A stretch of 64,000 nt of DNA from Phragmitibacter flavus (GTDB taxonomy: Bacteria; Verrucomicrobiota; Verrucomicrobiia; Verrucomicrobiales; Verrucomicrobiaceae), in NCBI RefSeq assembly GCF_005780165.1, contig NZ_VAUV01000009.1, positions 62,001 through 126,000 of the forward strand, in the 5' to 3' direction. Under the pieces are notes generated by a model that ran no database searches, was not told the origin of the DNA, and saw only the letters and a list, made by a program, of their open reading frames with translations. The stretch's first letter is position 1, and every line of letters starts with the position of its first letter. The position numbers and the translations under genes were made by a program. Of the stretch, positions 1 through 8,888 are shown piece by piece.

Positions 1-1561
1 ACAAATCGCGGAAGAACAACTCACCGCCGAGCGAGAGACGCTGGCCCATGAACCATGGTTCAACGATGTTCAAGCTGAAATCGCGGCGCTTGTCACCCAC
101 ACGGACGTCCATTCCGAAACGCTGGCCGGCACCCGTGAAGTTGGGCCAGTTGGTGATGTCGAAGTTGGTCTGAGTCAGCGAGAAGAAACCGACCACGCTG
201 TCGATCGAGCTGAAACCTGCACCGACGTTGATGGCACCGGTGGACTGCTCGGTCACGTCAATGTCAATGTCCTTGAACCCGGGCGTGCCGGTCGGGTTGT
301 TGCGCAGGTCGACCTGGCTGAAATAACCCATGTTCTGCAAACGGTTGCGGCTTTTCTCGATCTTCACCGTGTTGAACTCTTCACCGGGGGCGAAGGCAAG
401 TTCACGACGAATGACATTGTCTTGGGACTTGCTGTTGCCCGCGATGTTGATTTTGCGGATGTAGGATTTTTCACCTTCAGTAATCCGGTAGGCCACACGA
501 ACCGTGTCAGCACCGTCGGCCAGCACGCTGGTGTCGATGCGGGCATCGGCGTAACCACGTGAGCCATAATAATCGCCCAGCATCTTCTCATCGTTGGAGA
601 TGTCCGTTGCCGAATAAGGGAAGCCAGCCTGAACGCTCAACGCAGGGGTAAGCTCTTCCAAGGTGAACACCGTGTTGCCCTCAATGGAGACACCAGCGAT
701 GTTGTATTGGCTGCCTTGATCGACCACGAAAACGATGTCCACACGGTCATCTTTGATCGGCTCGCGACGCACTTGGGCGACTTTCGCATAAACGTAACCT
801 TCGTCCTGAATTGTGCGCTCCACGGTGCGGATGTCTTCCTGCAACTCGTCATTGCTCAACTTGCCAGCCTTGCCCCAAAGGTGCCAGACGCGTTTTTTCT
901 TGAGCTTCAGCTTCGAACGAATGTCGCCTTCCTTGATGTTGCTCAGGCCCTCAAATCGGATGTCGTTGATGATCCCGCGCTGACCTTCGGAGACCGTGTA
1001 GATGATGTCCACAAAACCCTGCGTTGCCGAAGGTTGCGTGCGGTATTCCACCGAAACATCAGCGAAACCACGCTTGCCGTAAAGCTCGCGGATCTTGGTG
1101 GCTCCGGTGAAAAGTTTCGTTTCGTCAACCGGCGCACCGGCTGCCACTTCGACTTCCTTGCGAAGACGGGCGGCATCAAAGACCGTGTTGCCCACAAAAG
1201 AGACATCACCTGCTGCACCACGACCCGTCACACGCACCAACACGCGGACGCCGCCGGTCACGTCGGAGGTGGAGATCTCCACGTTGTCCACCAGACCTGT
1301 GGTATAAAGATTTTTTACGTCCTGCTCCAGAACGTCTTCCTCGAAGGCATTGCCAACCCGGGTGGCCATGTTGGCGCGGATTCGACTTTCATCGATCTGC
1401 GCACCACCTGCGGAAATCACTTCCACAGCTTGGACCATGCGGGGTGCAACGGCTGCCTCTTGCGGGGCGGCGTCAGGAGCCTGCGCTTGCAGACCAGAAG
1501 TGGAAACGACACCTGCCATAAGCAGGGCCAACGTCCATCGTGAGAGATTGGATAATATCAT
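1..1561 (-). CDS. bamA: BamA outer-membrane assembly factor (3' end cut by window edge)
   Basis: Core subunit of the BAM complex, which folds beta-barrel proteins into the outer membrane. The minus-strand frame is open from an ATG at 1561 to base 1, so about 520 residues are present and the C-terminal barrel lies outside the window. The start gives a signal peptide (MILSNLSRWTLALLMAG, then GLQAQA). Next come POTRA-type segments such as 'GNTVFTLEELTPALSVQAG' and 'KINIAGNSKSQDNVIRREL', and the start of the barrel domain ('AINVGAGFSSIDSVVGFF', 'EPWFMGQRLSLGGELFF'). These are classic BamA/Omp85 phrases. No Shine-Dalgarno sequence is visible. The gene shows little of the C-rich skew seen elsewhere, as expected for a conserved gene. 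The identification is firm; the downstream genes (often skp or lpxD) cannot be seen. Confidence 0.95.
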   Translation of the reverse strand, partial: MILSNLSRWTLALLMAGVVSTSGLQAQAPDAAPQEAAVAPRMVQAVEVISAGGAQIDESRIRANMATRVGNAFEEDVLEQDVKNLYTTGLVDNVEISTSDVTGGVRVLVRVTGRGAAGDVSFVGNTVFDAARLRKEVEVAAGAPVDETKLFTGATKIRELYGKRGFADVSVEYRTQPSATQGFVDIIYTVSEGQRGIINDIRFEGLSNIKEGDIRSKLKLKKKRVWHLWGKAGKLSNDELQEDIRTVERTIQDEGYVYAKVAQVRREPIKDDRVDIVFVVDQGSQYNIAGVSIEGNTVFTLEELTPALSVQAGFPYSATDISNDEKMLGDYYGSRGYADARIDTSVLADGADTVRVAYRITEGEKSYIRKINIAGNSKSQDNVIRRELAFAPGEEFNTVKIEKSRNRLQNMGYFSQVDLRNNPTGTPGFKDIDIDVTEQSTGAINVGAGFSSIDSVVGFFSLTQTNFDITNWPNFTGAGQRFGMDVRVGDKRRDFSLNIVEPWFMGQRLSLGGELFFRDL

Positions 1562-1808
1562 ACGGTCACAGAGAGTCTGAAGTCGAAGCCACGCCTATCT
1601 CGCCGGGGACAAGCTCAGTCAAGCCTGAAATGCGTGCGGATAGTAAAAAGGATTGGCCGGGAAACCGAGCCCTAAGGCCCAGTCCCCACCCTAAATTGCT
1701 TCATTTTTCGTGCCAGTGCTCTTCGAAAACCGGTTCGACCACCCACCGCGATCACCCTCAATCCCGGCACTTAAGGTTTGTTGTTTTGTGCTTTCAGGTT
1801 GTGACGTT

Positions 1809-2861
1809 ATGCATTCTATTTGGTCTACCTTGAGCGAAAATTTCTACGACCAAACGGCCTCCGCGCCCGAGACTCCCTTCGACGTTGCCCTGCGTCCTCC
1901 CGACTTTGATGAGTTCACCGGCCAGACCCGCGTGAAAGAACGCCTCATGCTCATGGTCGAAGCCGCCCGCCAGCGCGGCGACACCCTCGACCACGTGCTC
2001 CTCTGCGGCCCTCCCGGCCTCGGCAAGACCACGCTCGCCCACATCATTGCTACGGCGGTCGGCTCCCGGCTCCATTCGACCAGCGGACCCCAAATCGAAC
2101 GCGCCGGAGACCTCGCCGGCCTGCTCACCAATCTCCAGGAAAAAGACATCCTGTTCATCGACGAAATCCACCGACTCCACCCCAACGTCGAAGAATACCT
2201 TTATCCTGCCATGGAGGATTTCCGACTCGACATCATCATCGACCAGGGACCAAAAGCCCGCACCATCCGCCTCGACCTCCCGCCCTTCACCCTCGTCGGA
2301 GCCACCACCCGCGCCGGCATGCTCACCGCCCCCATGCGCGGACGCTTCGGCATCCCCAACCGCCTCGATTATTACACCCCCGAGGAACTCCAGCACATCC
2401 TCATGCGCTCCGGCAAGCTCCTCAACGTCAACATCGAACCCGGCGGTGCCAAAGAGATCGCCCGTCGCTCCCGCGGCACCCCGCGCATCGCCAATCACCT
2501 GCTCCGCTGGGTGCGCGATTTCGCCCAGGTGCGCGCCCAAAACATCATCACCGAACCTGTCGCCGACGCCGCCCTCACCATGCTCGAGATCGACAACGAC
2601 GGACTCGACGAGATGGACAAACGCATCCTCGACGCCCTCATCAACAAATTCGGTGGCGGCCCTGTCGGCCTCAACTCCATCGCGGTGGCCGTTCACGAAG
2701 ACGCCACCACCCTCGAAGACATGCACGAGCCTTATCTCGTCATGCAAGGCCACCTCAAGCGAACCCCCCGTGGTCGCGTCGCCATGCCCAGCGCCTACAA
2801 AAAACTCGGCCTCCCTGTCCCCCCCAACCTCCTCAGCGAGCAAACCGACCTCTTCTCATAA
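1809..2861 (+). CDS. ruvB: Holliday junction branch-migration ATPase RuvB
   Basis: Motor of the RuvAB complex, which moves Holliday junctions during recombinational repair. With the start at ATG 1809 the protein has 350 residues, the usual size; an upstream in-frame ATG at 1710 would add 33 residues unlike the family. Walker A is GPPGLGKT (residues 67-74), Walker B is DEIH (118-121) and sensor 1 is GATTRAG (164-170). An '[11 protein letters not shown]' segment, where the family usually has LxDRFG, carries the arginine region, and a winged-helix DNA-binding domain closes the protein ('[11 protein letters not shown]', '[13 protein letters not shown]'). ruvA and ruvC are not adjacent. It is divergent from bamA. 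Confidence 0.96.
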   Translation: MHSIWSTLSENFYDQTASAPETPFDVALRPPDFDEFTGQTRVKERLMLMVEAARQRGDTLDHVLLCGPPGLGKTTLAHIIATAVGSRLHSTSGPQIERAGDLAGLLTNLQEKDILFIDEIHRLHPNVEEYLYPAMEDFRLDIIIDQGPKARTIRLDLPPFTLVGATTRAGMLTAPMRGRFGIPNRLDYYTPEELQHILMRSGKLLNVNIEPGGAKEIARRSRGTPRIANHLLRWVRDFAQVRAQNIITEPVADAALTMLEIDNDGLDEMDKRILDALINKFGGGPVGLNSIAVAVHEDATTLEDMHEPYLVMQGHLKRTPRGRVAMPSAYKKLGLPVPPNLLSEQTDLFS

Positions 2862-2883
2862 TCATTGCCAGAGTCATGTTTAT

Positions 2884-2911
2884 CCTTTCGCCTTTATCCT
2901 TTATCCTTTCT
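2884..2911 (+). repeat. TTTATCC box, copy 1
   Basis: A 28-base pyrimidine-rich string, beginning cctttcgccttt and ending atcctttct, lies 5 bases before the start codon of the next gene. An identical 28-base string is found at 43124-43151, 3 bases before asnS. It contains the tandem unit 'tttatcc' twice. Confidence 0.75.
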
Positions 2912-2916
2912 CTTCA

Positions 2917-3423
2917 ATGCTTCCCCAACTCGACACCTTGCGCACCCAGATTGCCAATCCCGAGTATCTGTATTTGATCCTCGAACCCATGGCCCTCTAC
3001 GGCCTGTTCTTCGGACTGCTCTTCTTCATCGCCACCCTTGCCCTTAAACAAGACAAGGCACGCATGGTTTCCCTCTTTTTTATTGCCATCTCCAGCCTCA
3101 GCGTCTTTCCTTACCGCGTCGAAAAAGCCGATGCCATGCAACGCACCCTCGTCGTGCGCGACACCGGCTACACCCGCATGATGAAAAAGCATGCCCTGGT
3201 CCGCGACCAGTCCCTCTGGGTGCATTACACCCTCGCCGGTGCCGCCTTCCTCACCCTCATCAGCCGCGGCAAACTCGCCACCATCACCAACCTCATCATG
3301 ATCATCGGTGGTCTTGCCGCCCTCATCTTTTTCCTTTGGCTCAATCTCAAAGAGTCCGAGATCTACCACCCCAACCTTCGCCGCGCCACGGCTCAGATAT
3401 CTCAAACGTCCCCCTACAGCTGA
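2917..3423 (+). CDS. Small integral membrane protein of unknown function
   Basis: 168 residues starting with MLPQLDTLRTQ. The same open frame extends back through ruvB as low-complexity Ser/Pro/Thr sequence, which is a shadow; the ATG at 2917 is the first that gives a sensible protein. Three or four hydrophobic stretches are visible: 'LYGLFFGLLFFIATLAL', 'MVSLFFIAISSLSVF', 'VHYTLAGAAFLTLI' and 'IMIIGGLAALIFFLWL'. Between them is a charged loop with two Arg/Lys patches. No catalytic motif is recognised. It follows ruvB by 55 bases on the same strand and may be co-transcribed. I do not recognise a named family. Confidence 0.7.
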   Translation: MLPQLDTLRTQIANPEYLYLILEPMALYGLFFGLLFFIATLALKQDKARMVSLFFIAISSLSVFPYRVEKADAMQRTLVVRDTGYTRMMKKHALVRDQSLWVHYTLAGAAFLTLISRGKLATITNLIMIIGGLAALIFFLWLNLKESEIYHPNLRRATAQISQTSPYS

Positions 3424-3538
3424 AATTCGCCAATTCCCTCCCGCCGGATTTGCATCCATTATTCACGGCAAAACGGAAGCTTTTCCCGACCCACTCCGAT
3501 AGCCTTGGACCACAACAATTTCACCAAGGCTTCAGTCG

Positions 3539-4939
3539 ATGAAACGCATCCCTTGCATCACCCGCCGCAGATTCATCACCGCCGCCTCCAGCGCCATCGG
3601 CTGGAACATCGTGCCCCGTCATGTGCTCGGCGGCCCAGGGTTCGTTCCCCCCAGCGAAAAGGTTAACCTCGCCATTGTCGGCGCAGGCGGCCAGGCCCGC
3701 AGCAACCTCAAAGGTCTTTTTCAGCTGGAGGACGTCCAGGTCATCTCCATCGCCGACGCCGCCGAGTCCACCAATCTCGAAGCCTTTTATTATGGTGGTG
3801 CGGGCGGCAGGCTTCCGACCAAAGATTTTGTCGAAAAACATTACTCGCAGAAATCCCCGAATTATCAGGTGTCGGTCCACGAAGATTTCCGCGTCATGCT
3901 GGAAAAAGAAAAAAGCATCGACGCCGTCCTCTGTGCCACCCCCGATCACCTCCACGCCTACGTCTCCGTCCTCGCCATGCGTGCCGGCAAACACGTCTAT
4001 TGCGAAAAACCCCTCACCCACAACATCTGGGAAGCGCGCCACGTCGCCAAAGTCGCCAAAGAAACCGGCGTTGCCACCCAAATGGGAAGCCAGGGCCACT
4101 CCTCCCTCGGCACCCGCGAAACCATCGAATACATCCAGGACGGTGCCATCGGTGCCATCCATGAAGTCCATATCTGGGTCAACGCCACCCGCTATAACAT
4201 TCACCTCAACGACCGTCCCACCGACACCCCGCCCGTCCCGCAAGGCCTGAATTGGGACCTCTGGCTTGGCCCCCGCGAACATCGCCCCTACCACTCGGTC
4301 TACCATCCCTTCACCTGGCGCGACTTCTGGGCTTTTGGCTGCTCCAGCCTCGGCGACTTCGGCACTCATGACATGAACACCGCCGTCCGCGCCCTTAAAC
4401 TCGCCAACCCCACCCTCGTCGAAGGTTATGGCATCGGACTCTCCAATGCCGAACTCGGTCCCTACGGCAGCCTCATCCACTACCACTTCCCCGCCACCAC
4501 CGAACGCGGCCCCGTCAAAATGCACTGGTATAACGGCGGCCACCTGCCACCCCGGCACGAAGCCCTCGAAGACTTCAAACTCCCCCATCGCGGTGCCCTC
4601 TACATCGGCGAAAAAGGCGTGATCCAACACGAAGGCAACGGCGGTGCCCCCCGACTCTTCCCCACCGCCCGCCGCGCCGAATACACCAAACCCCAACCCA
4701 CCCTCAAACGCTCCAACGGCCATCATCGCGACTGGATCGACGCCTGCAAAGGCGGCGAACCCGCCTCCTGCCCTTTCGACTACGGTGCCGAACTCACCGA
4801 GATCGTCCTCCTCGGCGTTCTCTCCCAGCGCATCAAACGTCCCATCGAATGGGATGCCGACGCCATGAAAGTCAAAGGTTACCCCGACGCCGAAATCTTC
4901 ATTCGCGAGCCCGTTCGCCCCGGCTGGGACATCATCTGA
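3539..4939 (+). CDS. Gfo/Idh/MocA family oxidoreductase with Tat signal
   Basis: Probable NAD(P)-dependent sugar or inositol dehydrogenase-like enzyme, exported in folded form. A twin-arginine motif RRRF (residues 9-12) precedes a short hydrophobic region. A Rossmann dinucleotide motif follows (IVGAGGQARSN, about 47-57), and the family signature CEKP is at 155-158, whose Lys is normally catalytic. The C-terminal half matches the long secreted subfamily abundant in planctomycetes and verrucomicrobia ('WDLWLGPREHRPYH', 'WRDFWAFGCSSLGDFG'). Length (466) is normal for that subfamily. The substrate cannot be told from sequence. The gene stands alone and is followed at once by a double-hairpin repeat. 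Confidence 0.9.
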   Translation: MKRIPCITRRRFITAASSAIGWNIVPRHVLGGPGFVPPSEKVNLAIVGAGGQARSNLKGLFQLEDVQVISIADAAESTNLEAFYYGGAGGRLPTKDFVEKHYSQKSPNYQVSVHEDFRVMLEKEKSIDAVLCATPDHLHAYVSVLAMRAGKHVYCEKPLTHNIWEARHVAKVAKETGVATQMGSQGHSSLGTRETIEYIQDGAIGAIHEVHIWVNATRYNIHLNDRPTDTPPVPQGLNWDLWLGPREHRPYHSVYHPFTWRDFWAFGCSSLGDFGTHDMNTAVRALKLANPTLVEGYGIGLSNAELGPYGSLIHYHFPATTERGPVKMHWYNGGHLPPRHEALEDFKLPHRGALYIGEKGVIQHEGNGGAPRLFPTARRAEYTKPQPTLKRSNGHHRDWIDACKGGEPASCPFDYGAELTEIVLLGVLSQRIKRPIEWDADAMKVKGYPDAEIFIREPVRPGWDII

Positions 4940-4950
4940 CGCCCACACCG

Positions 4951-5026
4951 TGGAGCGCCGACGTGTCGTCGGCAAAAACGTCATCCTGCCCCCACAACCC
5001 ATCGAACCACCGACGTGTCGTCGGTT
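4951..5026. repeat. GGAG-headed double-hairpin element, copy 1
   Basis: Two perfect small hairpins separated by about 35 bases. The first, GCCGACG-tgt-CGTCGGC (4957-4973), is preceded by tGGAGC. The second is ACCGACG-tgt-CGTCGGT (5009-5025). The same arrangement occurs at 16604-16663. It starts 12 bases after the oxidoreductase stop codon and lies between convergent genes, so it could serve as a bidirectional terminator. A conserved GGAG head is a known trait of REP sequences mobilised by RAYT transposases, and a RAYT gene is present at 54.1-54.8 kb. Confidence 0.75.
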
Positions 5027-5044
5027 TAGCCCCCGTCTCCCCCC

Positions 5045-7498
5045 CTACGACACCGACTCCAACGTCCCACTCGTCACCACCCCCAACTGCGACTGCGCCT
5101 TCAGTTCGCGCCACAACGTTGTCCCATCGCGCTCTCCACTCAACAGCCCACGATACATCTCCAAAACCCGGATCGTCTCCTCCGCCGATTCCTCCAGCAA
5201 CTCCACCCGGTAAAACCGCAATCCCGCCGCCATCAACTCCCCAAAAAACTTCGCCCCCGTCTGCGGCACCGCATTAAACAACGTATTCCGACACCCCACA
5301 TCCGCCTTCAACGGATGCTCCATCCCCACCCGGTCGCGCAGCTTCACCACATGCTTTTCGCAAGGCCGGCCACAATCCAAAAACGACTTCCCTTCCGACA
5401 AAAACGCCGCAAACACACAATGCTCCATATGAAACATCGGCATGTGTTGATGCAAGGTCAGCTCAAACCACGATGGCGTTCCCCCCTCGATCAAATCCAG
5501 CACCTGCTGCGCATTCAGATCATAACTCACCGTCACGCGCTCCAAACCCGACCCCACTAAAAACTCCGCCGTCAGCGGATTCGCCACATTCAACGAAAAA
5601 TCCCCCGTCATTCTCATCCCCGTTGCCGCGAAATACTCCAGCGCCCCCAGATTCCGCACCAACACCCCATCCGGCTCCGCCCGCTCGATCAGCTTAAAAA
5701 AGCCCTCCTCGCCCGACTTCTGAATGCGCGGCGTCGCCAGAAAAATTTCCACCCCATCCCCGCCCTCACGCACCCGCTTCACCACGTCTGCATACCGCCG
5801 GATATCCTCAAAGTCCGCGTAAATTCGCATCACTCCGCTGCGCATCGCCACCTCCACCTGCTCTATTGTCCGACAGGTCACCAACAACTTCGGTTCTTTA
5901 ACCACCTCACTCTCCCGCACCGGCATCTCGAACACCGGCGGCACCACCCAAGTCTTCACCGGCGGCTCCGCCAGCAACAAATCCACCAGCTCACGCCGCA
6001 TCCGATTCATCTCACTCATCGGCAAAATCAAATCCCCCTCCAACGCCATCACCACCTCTCCCAATTCAAACGGCGTCCCGCCCAGCTTGCCAAATTGCTG
6101 CCCAATCACCTCCACCGACAACGGCCTTTTCATCGCCGCCTGCAACGGCATCTGCGACTTCACCACTTTCCCATTACCCATTACCTCCAGCAACTCCCCC
6201 TCGCGACCACTCACCCGTAAATTCAAAACCCCCTGCTTCCTCACCCGCAAATCCCCTGCAAACGACGCCCGCAATTGCCGGTCCAACGCCGGATCACTCG
6301 TCTTAAAAACCCGCGTGCCCACCTTGATCCCCTCAAAGTCAATCTTGCCGTGCCCAAACTCCATCCACCGATTCTTCACCCCAAAAACATACCCGCCTTT
6401 TTCCTTGTTCGTATCCGCCGGATTCTCAAACACCACCCCATCCCCCGCCTTTAATGGCACCGCGAAACCATCCAACTCCACCGCCCCCAAATCCACCGCG
6501 CTCACCACCCCTAAAAACGCCCCGCGCTTCTTCCCAAACCGCGCCCCCACCAGCTCCTGATGATTCACCCCATGCATCCACCCAGGATACAATCCACGGC
6601 TAAACGTCATCTCCAGCGCATACTTGTCGGGACCGCGAAGTTTCACTTCGCTTCCGTTCCCAGCCATCGCCGCATCAATCGCCTTGCGATACACCTGCGT
6701 CACCGCCGCCACATACTCCGGCGACTTCAATCTCCCCTCGATCTTAAAACTCTTCACCCCCAACTCCATCAACCTTGGAATCTCTTCCACCGCCGCCAGA
6801 TCCTGCGGCGAAAGCAAATACCGTTTGTCCCCCAAGTCCACCTTCACCCCATCAACGATCATCTCATACGGCATTCGGCAAGCCTGCGCACACTCCCCCC
6901 GATTCGCACTCCGCCGCCCCAGCGACTCACTCGTCAGACACTGACCCGAATACGCCACGCACAACGCCCCATGCACAAACACCTCAAGCGGCAGTCGATC
7001 CTCCTCCCCTTCCTTCGCAAACCTCTCCAGATCTCGCAGACTCAACTCCCGCGACAACACCGCCAGATCCAGCCCCAACCTGCGCGCAAACTTCAACCCT
7101 TCCGGCGAAGTAATCGTCATCTGCGTGCTCGCATGCAAATGCAACCCAGGCGTCACCCGCTTCACCAACCTCGCCAGCCCCAAATCCTGCACAATCACCG
7201 CATCCACCCCCGCCGCCTCCAGCACCCGCAACTGCTCCTCGGCCGCCTCAAGTTCCTTCGTGAAAATCAGCGTATTAAACGCACAATACCCCTTCACCCC
7301 GTGCTCGTGCAGCGCCGACATCAACTCCGGCAAATCCTCCTCCGAAAAATTGTCCGCCCTTAACCGCGCATTGAACTTCGGCATCCCAAAATAAATCGCA
7401 TCCGCCCCATTCGCCACCGCCGCCTTCGCACACTCCCAATTCCCCGCAGGCGCAAGCAGTTCCGGACGATAATCAAAAGATGGCAGGGAAGAGTTCAA
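5045..7498 (-). CDS. Peptidase U32 family protein, RlhA/YdcP-like
   Basis: 817 residues. The N-terminal U32 domain begins 'PELLAPAGNWECAKAAVAN' and contains the U32 signature region with clustered cysteines (CVAYSGQCL, then RGECAQACRMPYE). Those cysteines bind an iron-sulfur cluster in studied relatives. 'SFKIEGRLKSPEYVA' follows, then a middle domain of the DUF3656 type and a C-terminal segment with further cysteines ('HMEHCVFAAFL', 'DCGRPCEKH'). E. coli RlhA, with the same layout, is needed for 5-hydroxycytidine at 23S rRNA C2501, so an RNA-modifying role is more likely than proteolysis (family knowledge). It is longer than E. coli RlhA, so the exact paralogue is uncertain. Monocistronic, convergent with the oxidoreductase gene. 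Confidence 0.85.
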   Translation of the reverse strand: MNSSLPSFDYRPELLAPAGNWECAKAAVANGADAIYFGMPKFNARLRADNFSEEDLPELMSALHEHGVKGYCAFNTLIFTKELEAAEEQLRVLEAAGVDAVIVQDLGLARLVKRVTPGLHLHASTQMTITSPEGLKFARRLGLDLAVLSRELSLRDLERFAKEGEEDRLPLEVFVHGALCVAYSGQCLTSESLGRRSANRGECAQACRMPYEMIVDGVKVDLGDKRYLLSPQDLAAVEEIPRLMELGVKSFKIEGRLKSPEYVAAVTQVYRKAIDAAMAGNGSEVKLRGPDKYALEMTFSRGLYPGWMHGVNHQELVGARFGKKRGAFLGVVSAVDLGAVELDGFAVPLKAGDGVVFENPADTNKEKGGYVFGVKNRWMEFGHGKIDFEGIKVGTRVFKTSDPALDRQLRASFAGDLRVRKQGVLNLRVSGREGELLEVMGNGKVVKSQMPLQAAMKRPLSVEVIGQQFGKLGGTPFELGEVVMALEGDLILPMSEMNRMRRELVDLLLAEPPVKTWVVPPVFEMPVRESEVVKEPKLLVTCRTIEQVEVAMRSGVMRIYADFEDIRRYADVVKRVREGGDGVEIFLATPRIQKSGEEGFFKLIERAEPDGVLVRNLGALEYFAATGMRMTGDFSLNVANPLTAEFLVGSGLERVTVSYDLNAQQVLDLIEGGTPSWFELTLHQHMPMFHMEHCVFAAFLSEGKSFLDCGRPCEKHVVKLRDRVGMEHPLKADVGCRNTLFNAVPQTGAKFFGELMAAGLRFYRVELLEESAEETIRVLEMYRGLLSGERDGTTLWRELKAQSQLGVVTSGTLESVS

Positions 7499-7615
7499 GC
7501 CGGAAACCTACCGCAATATCCCCGATTTGAAAGTCAGCGTTGCAAAAGCCCCTCGTCATTTGTCTCATCCGAATATAGACGAATCACCGAGTCAATGGCA
7601 CATTGACCAAACCAT

Positions 7616-7930
7616 ATGTCGGCGCGCCCAACCTCAACCGCCCCTCTCGGCCTGCCCGAAAACCTTTTTTGGGACGTGAATCCTTCCAATTTGGAACTGG
7701 ATAAACACGCTCCGCTGATCATTGCACGCGTCGTGGAATTGGGACGACTTCAAGACTGGCACACCATCCGCCTCCACTACGGCTCAGAACGCATGCGCCA
7801 GACTGTCACCCAGTTGCGTGACCTGAGTCCCCAAGGCGTCAGCCTCTGCTGCGCCGCTTTTGACCTGACCCCAGCCGACTTCCGATGCTGCACCGCGAGA
7901 CCCTTCCCCCCAGCACCTTGGATCTACTGA
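7616..7930 (+). CDS. DUF6922-type small protein, putative antitoxin partner
   Basis: 104 residues. The pattern 'LFWDVNPSNLELDKHAPLII' followed by 'RVVELGRLQDWHTIRLHYG' resembles the DUF6922 family, short helical proteins often encoded directly before an AbiEii-type nucleotidyltransferase. Its 3' end overlaps the next gene by 46 bases, which indicates translational coupling and a two-gene operon. A role as the regulatory or antitoxin half of the pair is inferred from position only. The C-terminus 'CCTARPFPPAPWIY' is typical of the family and argues that the gene is intact. Confidence 0.75.
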   Translation: MSARPTSTAPLGLPENLFWDVNPSNLELDKHAPLIIARVVELGRLQDWHTIRLHYGSERMRQTVTQLRDLSPQGVSLCCAAFDLTPADFRCCTARPFPPAPWIY

Positions 7931-8496
7931 TCTTGTTGTGCGCCCATCCTGCCCTGCAAAACTTCACACTGGCGGGCGGCACTTCGCTGGCTCTGCGATT
8001 TGGTCATCGTCTTTCTGTCGACCTTGATTTTTTCAACGTGGAACCTTTTGACCACGACTCCCTGGCCCACAGCCTGCAAAAAGATTTCACCTGGGATGAA
8101 CGGCGACGCCTAACCACTGGCATCACGGCATTCATCTCCGATGTTAAAGTCGACTTTGTCAAATATCCCTATCCAAAGCTGCATCCAGACGACATTACCG
8201 AAAACGTGCGACTCATGAGTTTGCCCGACGTCTCCGCCATGAAACTTTCCGCCATTACCAATCGCGGTGCCAAAAAGGACTTTTACGACTTACACCACCT
8301 TATTGCCAAACTTGGCCTGTCCACCATCATCGCTAACTATCAGGCGAAATACATCCACACAGACCCCCTGATGCTACTGCGTAGCCTCACCTATTTTGCC
8401 GATGCCGAAGACGACGAGGACCCGGTGAGCCTTGTCGACCTCACTTGGGACACCGTAAAAAAAGACATCTCCAAGGCCGTTAAAAAGTTCCTTTAA
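7885..8496 (+). CDS. AbiEii/AbiGii-family nucleotidyltransferase, putative toxin
   Basis: 203 residues. The fold signature GGTSLALR (31-38) followed by DLDFF (46-50) gives the GS and DxD parts of the polymerase-beta-like nucleotidyltransferase site. A later 'VKVDFVKYP' can supply the third acidic residue, and 'GAKKDFYDLHHL' (about 133-144) is the usual C-terminal family motif. Characterised relatives (AbiEii, MenT) are toxins that block growth, some by adding nucleotides to tRNA, and some act in phage defence; which applies here is unknown. The start overlaps the preceding DUF6922 gene. All key residues are present, so the enzyme is probably active. Confidence 0.85.
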   Translation: MLHRETLPPSTLDLLILLCAHPALQNFTLAGGTSLALRFGHRLSVDLDFFNVEPFDHDSLAHSLQKDFTWDERRRLTTGITAFISDVKVDFVKYPYPKLHPDDITENVRLMSLPDVSAMKLSAITNRGAKKDFYDLHHLIAKLGLSTIIANYQAKYIHTDPLMLLRSLTYFADAEDDEDPVSLVDLTWDTVKKDISKAVKKFL

Positions 8497-8522
8497 TTCC
8501 CTACTCAATAACTCCCCAACCT

Positions 8523-8888
8523 TCACTTCCGAAAAATAAAATACACCGCCCCGCACATGCACAGCCCTGCCCATAAGTAGTCCCACTTCAGCGGCTGCTT
8601 CATGTAAAAAAGCACAAACGGCACAAACACCGTCAGCGTAATCACCTCCTGCAAAATTTTTAGCTGCGGCAACGACAACGTCGCGCTGCCGATCCGGTTC
8701 GCCGGCACCTGCAGCAAATACTCGAAAAACGCAATCCCCCAGCTGAACAACACCGCCAACATCAGCGGCTTCGACTTCATGTCCTTCAAATGCGCATACC
8801 ACGCGAACGTCATGAACACATTCGACAACACCAGCAGGCCAATCGTCCTGCTGATGTCAGATGAAAAGAAGCCCGCCATCATCCTCAT
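8523..8888 (-). CDS. DMT-type small membrane protein, DUF486 family
   Basis: 121 residues with four predicted membrane helices ('IGLLVLSNVFMTFAWYAHL', 'PLMLAVLFSWGIAFFEYLL', 'LQEVITLTVFVPFVLFYM', 'LWAGLCMCGAVYFIF'). The 'WYAHLK' and 'QVPANRIG' phrases are typical of DUF486, a relative of drug/metabolite transporters with no firm function. Its ATG overlaps the leuA stop codon in an ATGA arrangement (8885-8888), so it is translationally coupled to leuA. A start three codons in is also possible. It is convergent with the AbiEii gene, 26 bases away. Confidence 0.85.
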   Translation of the reverse strand: MRMMAGFFSSDISRTIGLLVLSNVFMTFAWYAHLKDMKSKPLMLAVLFSWGIAFFEYLLQVPANRIGSATLSLPQLKILQEVITLTVFVPFVLFYMKQPLKWDYLWAGLCMCGAVYFIFRK

